Part shown: piece after piece, positions 7,939 to 15,991 of the stretch
Numbering within the stretch: the stretch's first letter is position 1
Layout of the letters: every line of letters starts with the position of its first letter
Assembly: GCA_028873865.1 (NCBI GenBank)
Contig: JAPPNI010000015.1
Span: forward strand, 275,294-312,324
DNA from: Chloroflexota bacterium
GTDB lineage: Bacteria > Chloroflexota > Dehalococcoidia > Bin125
Length of the DNA stretch: 37,031 nucleotides
Reading direction: 5' to 3'
The notes under the pieces: model-generated
Told to the model about the DNA's origin: nothing
The model's input: the letters and a program-made list of their open reading frames with translations, nothing else
Database searches by the model: none
Made by a program: the position numbers and the translations under genes

Positions 7939-9228
7939 CTACTCGGCAACGAATTCGAACACATCAACGTCAGTGATGGAGCCATCAGCGGTGAACTTCC
8001 AGACGCCGATGTATCCGCTCGTGATATCGCCGTTGCGGTCCCAGTCAATCGTTCCCGCCGCCCCCTCATAGTCGACGTCGGCGCCGGCCGCCGCAGCGGC
8101 CAGTCCGGCGGCGAGGCTCGCCGGCTGCGCGATCACGATCTGCCCGGGCCCCGAACCGATCCGTCGCAATTGATCGCGAATCGCAACCCCGTCGCTCGAT
8201 CCCGCAGCCTGAGCAGCGATCGCGATTGCGATCGTGGCGTCATACGCCTCCTTGATGTACGGCCGCCCAGGAGGCTCGCCATGTTCGGCGGTGAAGGCGT
8301 TGAGCCAGGCGCGCGATGAATCGTTCTCCGGGGCCGACGCCACATAGGTGCCGTGCATTCCGTCCAGCGCTTCCGCGCCGATCGCTTCAGGCAAGCTGAG
8401 ACTGCGGGCGGCGGCGGTGAACACGAACTGGTCGTAGTAGCCCTGCTCCAGCGCTTCACGCAGGATCACAATGCCTTCAGGCGGAAAGATCACCAGGACG
8501 AGCGCTTCGGCGCCGCTGCGCGTGGATTGCTGAAGCTCGGAGATGTAGGTGGTTGCCTCGGGGTTGATTCCGATCGTCTCGATGGAGCCGTGCCAATTCT
8601 CACGGAAGGCCTCCGCCATGCCCTGGCCAACCGCATCATCCCTGTAGATCAGCGCGACATTGTTGAAGCCCAGATCGCGCGTCAGCTGGGCCAGGTAGAC
8701 GCCTTCCACGCGATCGGCGAGCGCGACCCGAAAGAGGAAATCGTCGTCCTCGGCGACGGTGAGTTGAGAGGAGTTCGCCGTTGGTGAGATCACCAGAACC
8801 TGCGCCGCCGCCGTTACCGACTCCGTAATCGCCAGACTCATGGCGCTTGACATTGGACCGACGATCCCGTGCACCCGCTCGATCTCGACGAGGCGCCTCG
8901 CCTCTTCAACCGCGAACGTCGGGTCTGTGCGGTCGTCGCCGATCGCCGATTCGACGGGCATGCCCCAGACGCCACCCGCCTCGTTGATGTGTTTGATCGC
9001 CAGATCAAAGCCCTTCTGCATCTCCGGCGCCCACTCTGCCAGCGGTCCGCTGTAGTCGAGCATCAGGCCGAGTTTGAGCGGCGTGGTCGGCAAGTTGGAG
9101 GCTTGTTCTGGTTCCGCCTGCTCCTGCGGATCGGCGCCGACGGCCTGCTCAGCCGGTGCCTGACCGCTCGAGCAGGCAGCGAAAAGCAGCACGGCAGCGG
9201 TCGCCGCCAGAACCAGGGAACGACTCAT
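7939..9228 (-). CDS. ABC transporter substrate-binding lipoprotein (LivJ type)
   Basis: This 429-residue Peripla_BP_6 protein is a second paralogue. The signal peptide 'SLVLAATAAVLLFAAC' ends at lipobox Cys19, followed by a Glu/Gln/Ala/Pro spacer. The binding domain starts at 'TPLKLGLMLDYSGPLAEW'. The ligand-side strand reads 'ISPTANSSQLT', where the neighbours have 'ISPSATSPQLT' or 'ISPASSSPQL', which hints at a different ligand. The C-terminal 'DWDRNGDITSGYIGVWKF' matches the other paralogues. ATG 9228 is preferred; a TTG four codons upstream (9240) is possible. It lies 56 bases after the tandem SBP gene and 55 before the next, in one operon. Confidence 0.9.
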   Translation of the reverse strand: MSRSLVLAATAAVLLFAACSSGQAPAEQAVGADPQEQAEPEQASNLPTTPLKLGLMLDYSGPLAEWAPEMQKGFDLAIKHINEAGGVWGMPVESAIGDDRTDPTFAVEEARRLVEIERVHGIVGPMSSAMSLAITESVTAAAQVLVISPTANSSQLTVAEDDDFLFRVALADRVEGVYLAQLTRDLGFNNVALIYRDDAVGQGMAEAFRENWHGSIETIGINPEATTYISELQQSTRSGAEALVLVIFPPEGIVILREALEQGYYDQFVFTAAARSLSLPEAIGAEALDGMHGTYVASAPENDSSRAWLNAFTAEHGEPPGRPYIKEAYDATIAIAIAAQAAGSSDGVAIRDQLRRIGSGPGQIVIAQPASLAAGLAAAAAGADVDYEGAAGTIDWDRNGDITSGYIGVWKFTADGSITDVDVFEFVAE

Positions 9229-9284
9229 TCGACCGCTCAATCAGGTCGAGCGGGGCTGTGGTTCGGCCCCATGGGACTGGCCGA

Positions 9285-11852
9285 CTACTCGGCCAGGTCG
9301 AAGGCAGTCACGCTGATCTCGACGATCTCGCCGCCCTGATAGGCCCAGACGCCGATGTAGCCGGAGGTGATGTCGCCGTTCTCGTCCCAGTCGAGGGTGG
9401 TGGCGGCGCCTTCGAGGTCGACCTCCCAGCCTTGGGCGACGGCAGCCAGTGCGGCGCCGACGCCTTCTCCGCCGATTGCGTAGGGATCGCCCGGCGGACC
9501 GGCGACAGTGCGGAGACTGTCGCGGATCGCTGCTCGATCGAGCGATCCGGCGGCCTGAGCGGCTACGCCGATCGCGACGGCTGCGTCGTAGGCCTCGGCC
9601 ACGAAGGGCAAGGGCGACAGCTCGCCATACTCGGCGATGTAGGACTGGTTGAAGAGCAGCAGAGCGGGAGATTCGGGTCCCGGTGCGGGTGCGGTGCCCT
9701 TCATGCCGTCGAGGTACTCGCCGCCGATGGCGTCGACGAGGTCTTGGCTCTTGCTGCCGTCGACGAAGAGGAACTCGTCGAACAGGCCTTGCTCAAGCGC
9801 CTCGCGGATGAAGATCTCGGCTTCCTGGGGGAAGGCGATGACGATCAGCACTTCGGCGTCGTTGTCGGCCGCCTGCTGCAGCTCGGCCAGGTACGAGGCC
9901 TGGCGTGGCTCGATGGAGACGAGGTTGGCGTCGCCGCTCCAGGCGGCGTCGAACGCTTCGGCCAGTCCCTGACCGTAGGGGTCGTTGAGGAAAATCACGC
10001 CGACGTTGGTGTAGCCCTCGTCGGCGGCGAGCTGGGCTAGGACCGGGCCCTGGGCGGCGTCGGAGACGGTGCTGCGGAAGAGGAAATCGTTGTCATCGGC
10101 GATGGTGAGCTGGGGCGAGGTGGCCGAGGGCGAGATCACGAGGACGCCCGCGTCGGCTGCGACGGACTCGACGACGGCCAGGGTGATCGAGGAGGCCAGC
10201 GGCCCGACGATGGCGTGGACGCCCTCAACCTCGATCAGCCGCCGGGTTTCCTCGGTGGCCTGGGTTGGATCGAGCGCCGTGTCGCCGGTGACGAGTTGGA
10301 CCGGATGGCCGAGCACGCCGCCGCCGTCGTTGAGCTGCTTGATAGCCAATTCGACGCCGGTCTGGATCGATGGGCCGAACTCGGCGAGCGGGCCGGAGAA
10401 GTCGGCCAACAGACCGATCTTGAGCGGCTCGTCGGCGACAACAGCCGCCGATTGCTGATCGTCCGAGGCGCTGGGGGTGGCGACCATGGGTCCGCCGCTG
10501 AGGTCGAAGGCGGTGACGCTTACCTCTTCGATTGTCCCGTCGACGTACTGCCATACACCGATGTAGCCCGAAGTCACATCGCCGTTGCCGTCCCAATCGA
10601 GCGAGGTGGCGGCGCCGGCGTAGTCGATCTGGTCGCCGCTGCGGATCGCGTCCAACGCCGCAGCGATGCCCTCGGCCCCGGCGGAAACGGATTCGCCCGG
10701 AGGCACGGCGGCGTTGCGCAGGTTGTCGCGGATCGCGTCGGAGTCGACGGAACCGGCCAGTTCGGCGGCCAGGCCGACGGCGATGGCGGCGTCGTAGGCC
10801 TCGCGGATGAAGGGCAACGGCGAGAGTTCGTCGTACTCGGCGATGTAGGCCTCGTTGAAGGCGCGCAGCGAGTCGGATTCCGGTCCAGCGGCGGGCGCGG
10901 TGCCCTGCATACCGTTGAGGTAATCGCCGCCGATCGCGTCGATCAGGTCCTGGCTCTTGGTGCCGTCGACGAAGAGGAAGTGGTTGAAGAGGCCCTGTTC
11001 CAGGGCTTCGCGAAGGAAGACTTCGGCCTGCTGGGGGAAGGCGATGGCGATCAGGGCCTGGGCGCCGTTGGAGGCGGCCTGCTGCAGCTCGGAGAGGTAC
11101 GACGCCTGTCCGTCCTCGATCGAGACCAGGTTGGCATCGCCGCCCCAGGCGCCGGCGAAGGCTTCGGCGAGGCCCTGACCGTAGGGGTCGTTGAGGAAGA
11201 GCACGCCGACGTTGCTGAGGCCCTGGTCGGCGGCCAGCTGCGCGAGGACCGGCCCCTGAGCAGCGTCGGAGGTTGTGCTGCGGAAGAGGTAGTCGTTGTC
11301 CTCGGCGATGGTGAGCTGGGGCGAGGTGGCGGAGGGCGAGATGATCGGCACGCCAGCCGAAGCGGCGACCGACTCAGTGACCGCCAGGGTGATCGACGAG
11401 GCGAGCGGGCCGACGATCGCGTGGACGCCCTCGACCTCGATCAAGCGGCGAGCTTCTTCCGTGGCCTGGGTGGGGTCGAGTCCGGTGTCACCGACGACGA
11501 GTTCGACATCGTGTCCGAGCACGCCGCCCGCGTCGTTGAGGTGCTTGATCGCCAGTTCGACGCCCGTCTGGATCGCGGGACCGAACTCGGCCAGCGGCCC
11601 GGAGAAGTCAGCGAGGAAGCCAATCTTCAGCGGCCCCTCGGCGACGGGCGCCGCGGGCTGATCCTGTTGCTGTTCCTGCTGCTGCGTGGACGGCGCGGCG
11701 GCGGTCGTGCCCTGCTGGTCCTGTTGTTGTTCGGCAACAGCCCGTTGCTGCTGTTGTGGGTCAGGTTCATCGTCGCCACAGGCGGCCAAAAGGCCCAATG
11801 CCAGCGAAGCGAGCAGTCCGAACGCAAGGATCTTCTTGAGAGCGCGGTTCAT
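9285..11852 (-). CDS. Tandem two-domain ABC substrate-binding lipoprotein (fused LivJ-LivJ)
   Basis: This 855-residue protein is twice the family length. A lipoprotein signal peptide ends at Cys25 ('LGLLAAC'). A Gln-rich linker (about 33-70) leads to a first complete Peripla_BP_6 domain (about 74-451). After a short linker with 'DDQQ' (452-474), a second complete domain fills 475-855. The domains are roughly 80% identical by eye over their first 210 residues, and each keeps 'LADFSGPLAEFGP', 'RRLIEVEGVHAIVGPLASS', 'ISPSATSPQLTIA' and 'DPYGQGLAEAF'. The DNA shows an in-frame tandem duplication. ATG 11852 has AAAGAGGA upstream at suitable distance. It is the first gene of the four-gene SBP operon, so it is probably the most highly expressed. 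Confidence 0.92.
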   Translation of the reverse strand: MNRALKKILAFGLLASLALGLLAACGDDEPDPQQQQRAVAEQQQDQQGTTAAAPSTQQQEQQQDQPAAPVAEGPLKIGFLADFSGPLAEFGPAIQTGVELAIKHLNDAGGVLGHDVELVVGDTGLDPTQATEEARRLIEVEGVHAIVGPLASSITLAVTESVAASAGVPIISPSATSPQLTIAEDNDYLFRSTTSDAAQGPVLAQLAADQGLSNVGVLFLNDPYGQGLAEAFAGAWGGDANLVSIEDGQASYLSELQQAASNGAQALIAIAFPQQAEVFLREALEQGLFNHFLFVDGTKSQDLIDAIGGDYLNGMQGTAPAAGPESDSLRAFNEAYIAEYDELSPLPFIREAYDAAIAVGLAAELAGSVDSDAIRDNLRNAAVPPGESVSAGAEGIAAALDAIRSGDQIDYAGAATSLDWDGNGDVTSGYIGVWQYVDGTIEEVSVTAFDLSGGPMVATPSASDDQQSAAVVADEPLKIGLLADFSGPLAEFGPSIQTGVELAIKQLNDGGGVLGHPVQLVTGDTALDPTQATEETRRLIEVEGVHAIVGPLASSITLAVVESVAADAGVLVISPSATSPQLTIADDNDFLFRSTVSDAAQGPVLAQLAADEGYTNVGVIFLNDPYGQGLAEAFDAAWSGDANLVSIEPRQASYLAELQQAADNDAEVLIVIAFPQEAEIFIREALEQGLFDEFLFVDGSKSQDLVDAIGGEYLDGMKGTAPAPGPESPALLLFNQSYIAEYGELSPLPFVAEAYDAAVAIGVAAQAAGSLDRAAIRDSLRTVAGPPGDPYAIGGEGVGAALAAVAQGWEVDLEGAATTLDWDENGDITSGYIGVWAYQGGEIVEISVTAFDLAE
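9288..10430 (-). repeat. Tandem duplication, copy 2 (second SBP domain)
   Basis: This segment encodes residues 475-855 of the fused SBP. It lacks the signal peptide and poly-Gln spacer that precede copy 1, so the duplication covered the mature binding domain only and kept the frame. Confidence 0.85.
10500..11633 (-). repeat. Tandem duplication, copy 1 (first SBP domain)
   Basis: This segment encodes residues 74-451 of the fused SBP and is a diverged direct repeat of 9288-10430. Long stretches are nearly identical at the DNA level, for example around 11300-11335 compared with 10098-10133. Substitutions are mostly at third codon positions. Confidence 0.85.
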
Positions 11853-11951
11853 GGCCCGTCCTCTTTCCTGGCTCCGAAGACATTGGCGTCGATAGCAGGA
11901 GCCTATGTATGTTTCCGAAGATTAACGATCAGCCCGGGTAGCCGTTGGCGT

Positions 11952-11971
11952 GGGTTTCCATTCTGAAACCC
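11952..11971. other. Inverted repeat between LLM operon and SBP operon
   Basis: The 7-bp arms GGGTTTC (11952-11958) and GAAACCC (11965-11971) flank a 6-base loop. The hairpin lies about 50 bases past the stop of the LLM gene and 100 bases before the SBP start, both on the minus strand. It could terminate one operon or be an operator of the other. There is no T tract. The remaining sequence in 11853-12019 shows no clear -10/-35 pair. Confidence 0.3.
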
Positions 11972-12019
11972 CGCTGAACTAGGAAATGTAATCGGAGCGA
12001 CGCAGGCGGCGCGTCGCGC

Positions 12020-12967
12020 TCAGCCGTCGAAGGCGCTCAGAACCTGCTCGTCGAACTGCTCGTAGAGGCGCGGGTTGTTGGGAATTGACTCGAAGACGAA
12101 CCCCTGGATACCGACCGCTTCGTACTGCTCGAAGACGTTGATCAAGTGCTCGTCCGGGCCGATCGGCAGGTGTTGCAAGTCTTCTTCCGGCATACCTGCG
12201 CCGTGGATCTGACGCAGGCGGTCGATCTTGTGCTGCTCGTAGACCAGCGCCGGTCGCATCACGGTCGTCAGATAGATCTCGGACGGGTCGCGGCCCGCCT
12301 CGGCGCAGTGGCGGTGGATGACGTCGATCAGGCGCGCGACCTCTTCCGGCGTGCCGCGGATGTTGCAGATATCGCCGTGGCGGGCCAGGGTACGCAGCGT
12401 GCGGCGTTCGCCGTTGCCGCCGATCATGATCTGAACGAAGCCACCGGGATGGTCGGGGTGAGCCCGAGGCGCGAACGGGGCGTTGTTGAGCTGGTAGTGC
12501 TGGCCCTGGAAGTCGACCCGGCCCTCGGTGTGGAGCAGGGCGCGGATCAGCTCGGTGGCTTCCTCGAGGCGGTCCGAGCGTTCCTTGATCGAAGGGAAGT
12601 CCCAGCCGTAGAAGCCGTGCTCGCGGGCGTGGCCGGCGGCACCGAGGCCGAGGATGGCGCGTCCGCCCGTGTTGTGATCGAGCGTGGCGGTCATCTTGGC
12701 GACCAGGCTGGGGCTGCGATAGGTGACGGCCGAGACGAGCGTGCCGAGCATCAGCGTCGAGGTCGCTTCTCCGATCGCAGCGAGCGACATCCAGCCCTCG
12801 AGCGAGTCGCCGGTCTCGTCCATGAAGTCGAGCGGCGGGACGAAGTGGTCGTAGGTCCAGGCCGAGTGCCAGCGTGTCGCATCCATGGTCTGGGCGACGT
12901 CCCGCATCAGCGAGAAGTCGGTCTGGTTGCCGGGGATCTGTGCGCCGAAGGTGAGTCGCATGGTCAT
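12020..12967 (-). CDS. LLM-class F420-dependent oxidoreductase, paralogue A
   Basis: This 315-residue luciferase-like TIM-barrel oxidoreductase has 'TFGAQIPGNQTDFSLMRDVAQ', 'AWTYDHFVPPL' (the strand with the Asp/His that contacts the cofactor) and 'GTLVSAVTYRSP'. It also has 'AILGLGAAGHAREHGFYGWDFP' in two parts and 'IMIGGNGERRTLRTLARHGD'. The family is used for two-electron redox steps with reduced F420 or FMN. It is strongly similar along its whole length to the gene upstream (12992-13939) and is 24 bases after it, so the two are a tandem duplication in one operon. ATG 12967 has GAGG seven bases upstream. The paralogue's 'WHER' is 'GHAR' here, at a position usually conserved as aromatic. 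Substrate unknown. Confidence 0.88.
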   Translation of the reverse strand: MTMRLTFGAQIPGNQTDFSLMRDVAQTMDATRWHSAWTYDHFVPPLDFMDETGDSLEGWMSLAAIGEATSTLMLGTLVSAVTYRSPSLVAKMTATLDHNTGGRAILGLGAAGHAREHGFYGWDFPSIKERSDRLEEATELIRALLHTEGRVDFQGQHYQLNNAPFAPRAHPDHPGGFVQIMIGGNGERRTLRTLARHGDICNIRGTPEEVARLIDVIHRHCAEAGRDPSEIYLTTVMRPALVYEQHKIDRLRQIHGAGMPEEDLQHLPIGPDEHLINVFEQYEAVGIQGFVFESIPNNPRLYEQFDEQVLSAFDG

Positions 12968-12991
12968 TCTTGAACCTCGCCTGAAGCTGGC

Positions 12992-13939
12992 TCAGTCGTC
13001 GAAGGCGCTGAGCACCAGCTCGTCAAACTGCTCGTAGAGTCGCGGGTTGTTGGGGATCGACTCGAAGACGAACCCCGTGATGCCAATCGCCTCATACTCC
13101 TGGAACAGACTGACCAGATGCTCAGCGGGGCCGATAGGCAGTCGGGTTTGCTGCTCCTCGGTCATGCCTTCGCCGTGGACCTGGCGCAAGCGATCGATCT
13201 TGTGTTGCTCATCGACCAGCGCCGGCCGCATCACGGTGGTCAGGGTGATCTCCGACGGATCGCGTCCCGCATCCTCGCAGTGGCCGCGAATCACGCCGAT
13301 CATCTGCGCAACCTCCTCCGGCGTGCCGCGCACGTTGCAGATGTCGCCGTAGCGAGCCAGCGTGCGCAGGGTTCGCCGCGCGCCGTTGCCGCCAATCATG
13401 ATCTCAATCGCTCCGCCGGGGTGATCGGGATGCACCCGAGGCGCAAACGGCGCGTGATCGAGCCGGTAGTACTTGCCTTCGAACTGCACCGGTCCGTCGC
13501 TGCGGAACAGCGCCCGGATCAGCGCAGTCGCTTCCTCGAGCCGATCGGATCGTTCCTTCAGCTCGGGAAAATCCCAGCCGTAGGCGGCGTGTTCGCGCTC
13601 GTGCCAGGCGGCGCCCAGACCGAGGATCGCGCGGCCGCCGGTGTTGTGGTCGAGCGTGGCGGTCATCTTGGCCAGCAGTCCCGGATTGCGATAGGTCACG
13701 CCGGAGACCAGGGTGCCGAGCATCAGGGTGGAGGTCGCCTCGCCGAGCGCGGCCAGAGTCATCCAGCCCTCCAGCGAATCCTGCGTCTCGTCCATGAAGA
13801 CCAGCGGCGGGACGAAGTGGTCATACGTCCAGGCCGACGACCAGCGAGTCGCGTCCATCGTCTGGGCCACGTCGCGCATGAGGGAGAAATCAGTCGAGTT
13901 GCCGGGGATCTGCGCCCCAAAGGTTATTCGCATGGTCAT
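12992..13939 (-). CDS. LLM-class F420-dependent oxidoreductase, paralogue B
   Basis: This is the 315-residue sister of paralogue A, identical in length and aligned without gaps by eye. It keeps the more family-typical 'GAAWHEREHAAYGWDFP' and 'IMIGGNGARRTLRTLARYGD'. The C-terminal 'GITGFVFESIPNNPRLYEQFDE' is almost the same in both. ATG 13939, with AAGGGA just upstream, begins the operon; a second ATG two codons later is also possible. The stop is followed 24 bases later by paralogue A. The nearby crotonase genes hint at a degradative pathway through CoA esters, but that is inference from proximity. Confidence 0.88.
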   Translation of the reverse strand: MTMRITFGAQIPGNSTDFSLMRDVAQTMDATRWSSAWTYDHFVPPLVFMDETQDSLEGWMTLAALGEATSTLMLGTLVSGVTYRNPGLLAKMTATLDHNTGGRAILGLGAAWHEREHAAYGWDFPELKERSDRLEEATALIRALFRSDGPVQFEGKYYRLDHAPFAPRVHPDHPGGAIEIMIGGNGARRTLRTLARYGDICNVRGTPEEVAQMIGVIRGHCEDAGRDPSEITLTTVMRPALVDEQHKIDRLRQVHGEGMTEEQQTRLPIGPAEHLVSLFQEYEAIGITGFVFESIPNNPRLYEQFDELVLSAFDD

Positions 13940-14038
13940 GTCGTCCCTTTCAGCAAATCACTGCTTGTCATTGCCGCGCTCTGTCTCTGCAATCAGCCCA
14001 ACATCTGCTTCGACGTCCGTGCCCGGATCGGCGAGACT

Positions 14039-14055
14039 CCCGCGACGAGCGCGGG
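14039..14055. repeat. REP-like GC hairpin downstream of the crotonase gene
   Basis: The arms CCCGCG (14039-14044) and CGCGGG (14050-14055) enclose a 5-base loop, and TATGACGA follows. Read on the minus strand it is 'CGTCATACCCGCG...', resembling the common bacterial intergenic repeat 'TCATTCCCGCG...'. It lies 35 bases past the stop of the minus-strand crotonase gene and may serve as its terminator. No second copy was found in this window. Confidence 0.35.
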
Positions 14056-14089
14056 TATGACGATGTTGATTGAGTGCATCGCTCTGAGC

Positions 14090-14893
14090 TTAGTTGCCCT
14101 TGTAGACCGGCGGGCGTTTCTCGGCGAAGCCCTTTGGACCTTCCTTGAAGTCTTCGGTCTTGCGGATGTGGGCCGAGAGCAGTTCTTCCATCCGGATGCC
14201 CTCGTCGATCGGCAGGGAGAGGCCGCGCACGGCGGCTTCCTTGATCGCCCGCTGAGTCAGCGGCGCGCCGGCGGTCAGTTTCTCGGCCCAGGCGCGTGCG
14301 GTGGGCATCACCTCATCGGCGGGGACCACGCGGTTGACCAGACTCACTGAGAGGGCGCGCTGCGCGTCGATGTGTTCGCCTATCAGGAGCAGTTCCATCG
14401 CCACCGTCCAGGGCAGCTGCCGGGTCAGGCGCTGGGTCGCGCCGAGCGTCGGCACGATGCCGCGGATTACCTCGGGCAGCCCGAACTGCGCGTGCTCGGC
14501 GGCGATCCTCAGGTCGCAGGCCGACAACAACGTGAGACCGGCGGCAAGGCAGTATCCGTTGACGGCCGCGATCATCGGCTTCCAGATCTGCATGCCGCCG
14601 TCGATCGTGTGCCTCAGCGAGGGCTGAAAGACGGGCCAGTTGATGTTCTCGGCGCCCGGCCTCGTGGGGATCGTCTTCTTCAGGTCGGCGCCGGCGCAGA
14701 AGGCGCGGTCACCGGCGCCGGTGACGATACCGACCCAGATGTCGGGGTTGTCGCGGATCTCGACCCAGATGTCGGCCAGCGAAGCGATCAGGTCGGGATC
14801 GAGGGCATTCATCGCCTCGGGACGGTTGAGGGTGACGGTGGCGATGTGGTCGGAGAGATCGAAGATGGCAGTGTCGGTGGTGAGGTCTGGCAT
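14090..14893 (-). CDS. Enoyl-CoA hydratase/isomerase (crotonase) family protein
   Basis: This 267-residue crotonase-fold enzyme binds acyl-CoA. It shows 'VTLNRPEAMNAL' at residues 20-31, the oxyanion-hole strand 'FCAGADLK' at 65-72, and 'NGYCLAAGLTLLSACDLRI' at 112-130. Of the two catalytic glutamates of true hydratases, the one in 'GxGxE' is replaced (Thr121 by my alignment), while Glu141 in 'FGLPE' is kept. Hydratase, isomerase or hydrolase activity therefore cannot be chosen. The C-terminus 'EDFKEGPKGFAEKRPPVYKG' is typical of the family. ATG 14893 has no evident ribosome-binding site. It diverges from the next crotonase gene across 86 bases that must hold both promoters. Confidence 0.88.
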   Translation of the reverse strand: MPDLTTDTAIFDLSDHIATVTLNRPEAMNALDPDLIASLADIWVEIRDNPDIWVGIVTGAGDRAFCAGADLKKTIPTRPGAENINWPVFQPSLRHTIDGGMQIWKPMIAAVNGYCLAAGLTLLSACDLRIAAEHAQFGLPEVIRGIVPTLGATQRLTRQLPWTVAMELLLIGEHIDAQRALSVSLVNRVVPADEVMPTARAWAEKLTAGAPLTQRAIKEAAVRGLSLPIDEGIRMEELLSAHIRKTEDFKEGPKGFAEKRPPVYKGN

Positions 14894-14979
14894 GATGCAC
14901 GCAGGCTAGCGGCCGGTCGTGCAGCTCCGCGTCGCTCGTATACTCGATTCGACCTTCACCTTCACCAATGGAGACCTCC

Positions 14980-15903
14980 ATGTCTTACGACAACATCCTC
15001 TACGACACCGACGGGCGCGTTGCGACCGTGACACTGAACCGGCCCGAGAAACTCAATGCGCTCTCCAACGAGTTGCGCGGTGAGATGTTTCATGCGCTGA
15101 AGGAGGCGGAGGCCGACTCCTCGATTGGTGTTGTGATCATCAAGGGCGCGGGACGCGCATTCTCGGCCGGCTACGACCTTCAGCCGTCGCCCGACCTGTC
15201 CAATCCGCACACCAATGAGTGGACAGGGCTGCCGGACACCGGCACGACGCATCCCCAGCATTACGACTGGTCTCGTCACGCCGTGATGGGCAACTTCATC
15301 ATCTGGGAGTTGGCCAAGCCGGTGATCGGACAGATCCACGGCTACTGCCTCGCTGGCGCGACCGAACTGGCCTCGGCCTGCGACCTGAGGATCATCGCCG
15401 ACGACTGCCAGGTCGGATACCCGCCGGTGCGCGCGATGGGCACAATGGACGCCATGTGGGCGCCCTGGCATCTGCCCCAGGCCAAGGCGCGAGAGTTCGC
15501 CTACCTCGGCGACCCGCACTCCGGCGCCGACATGTACCGCTGGGGCTGGGCCAACTACGCGCTCCCGGCCGATGACCTGGACGAGTTCACGATGGAGTTC
15601 GCCCAGCGTATGGGCCACATCGACAACCACCTGCTGATGTACTCCAAGCGCTCGGTCAACCGCGCCTACGAAATCCAGGGCTACAAGACCGCGATGATCT
15701 CCGGCACCGACGTCGAGGCGATGTCGAAGCACCGCCCCGAGGCCGGCGAGTGGGGCGAGCGGGTGCAGCGCGACGGTCTCAAGTCGGCGCTCGAGTGGCG
15801 CGACGGTCCGTTCCGCGACTTCCGCGGCGCACGCACGAATGCGCCGCACGATCGCGAGCTGATGCGCGGCGCGTCGGCCCCGTCCAAGCCCAGCTGGGAC
15901 TGA
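14980..15903 (+). CDS. Enoyl-CoA hydratase/isomerase (crotonase) family protein, second type
   Basis: This 307-residue crotonase is longer than usual owing to an insertion after the oxyanion loop ('FSAGYDLQPSPDLS', residues 61-74) and an extended tail rich in charged residues. The second CoA-fold strand is 'HGYCLAGATELASACDLRI'. Here the Glu of 'GATE' (129) is kept, but the second catalytic Glu position is Pro149 ('VGYPPV'), the reverse of the neighbouring crotonase. ATG 14980 is preferred over ATG 14968 because GGAG (14970-14973) lies seven bases ahead of it. Acyl-CoA chemistry is likely; the exact reaction is open. Confidence 0.87.
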   Translation: MSYDNILYDTDGRVATVTLNRPEKLNALSNELRGEMFHALKEAEADSSIGVVIIKGAGRAFSAGYDLQPSPDLSNPHTNEWTGLPDTGTTHPQHYDWSRHAVMGNFIIWELAKPVIGQIHGYCLAGATELASACDLRIIADDCQVGYPPVRAMGTMDAMWAPWHLPQAKAREFAYLGDPHSGADMYRWGWANYALPADDLDEFTMEFAQRMGHIDNHLLMYSKRSVNRAYEIQGYKTAMISGTDVEAMSKHRPEAGEWGERVQRDGLKSALEWRDGPFRDFRGARTNAPHDRELMRGASAPSKPSWD

Positions 15904-15991
15904 GCCGCTCCGAGCCATACACCCGACAGCGGCACGAACGGTCAGAGCAGCGGCGGCTCGCCCGAGCCGAATCGAAGGATGAGCCGACGCG

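Noticed and set aside
10215..11966. 583-codon plus-strand frame antisense to the fused SBP gene
   Set aside because: Its repeated pattern simply mirrors the duplicated SBP domains on the opposite strand; no known motif.
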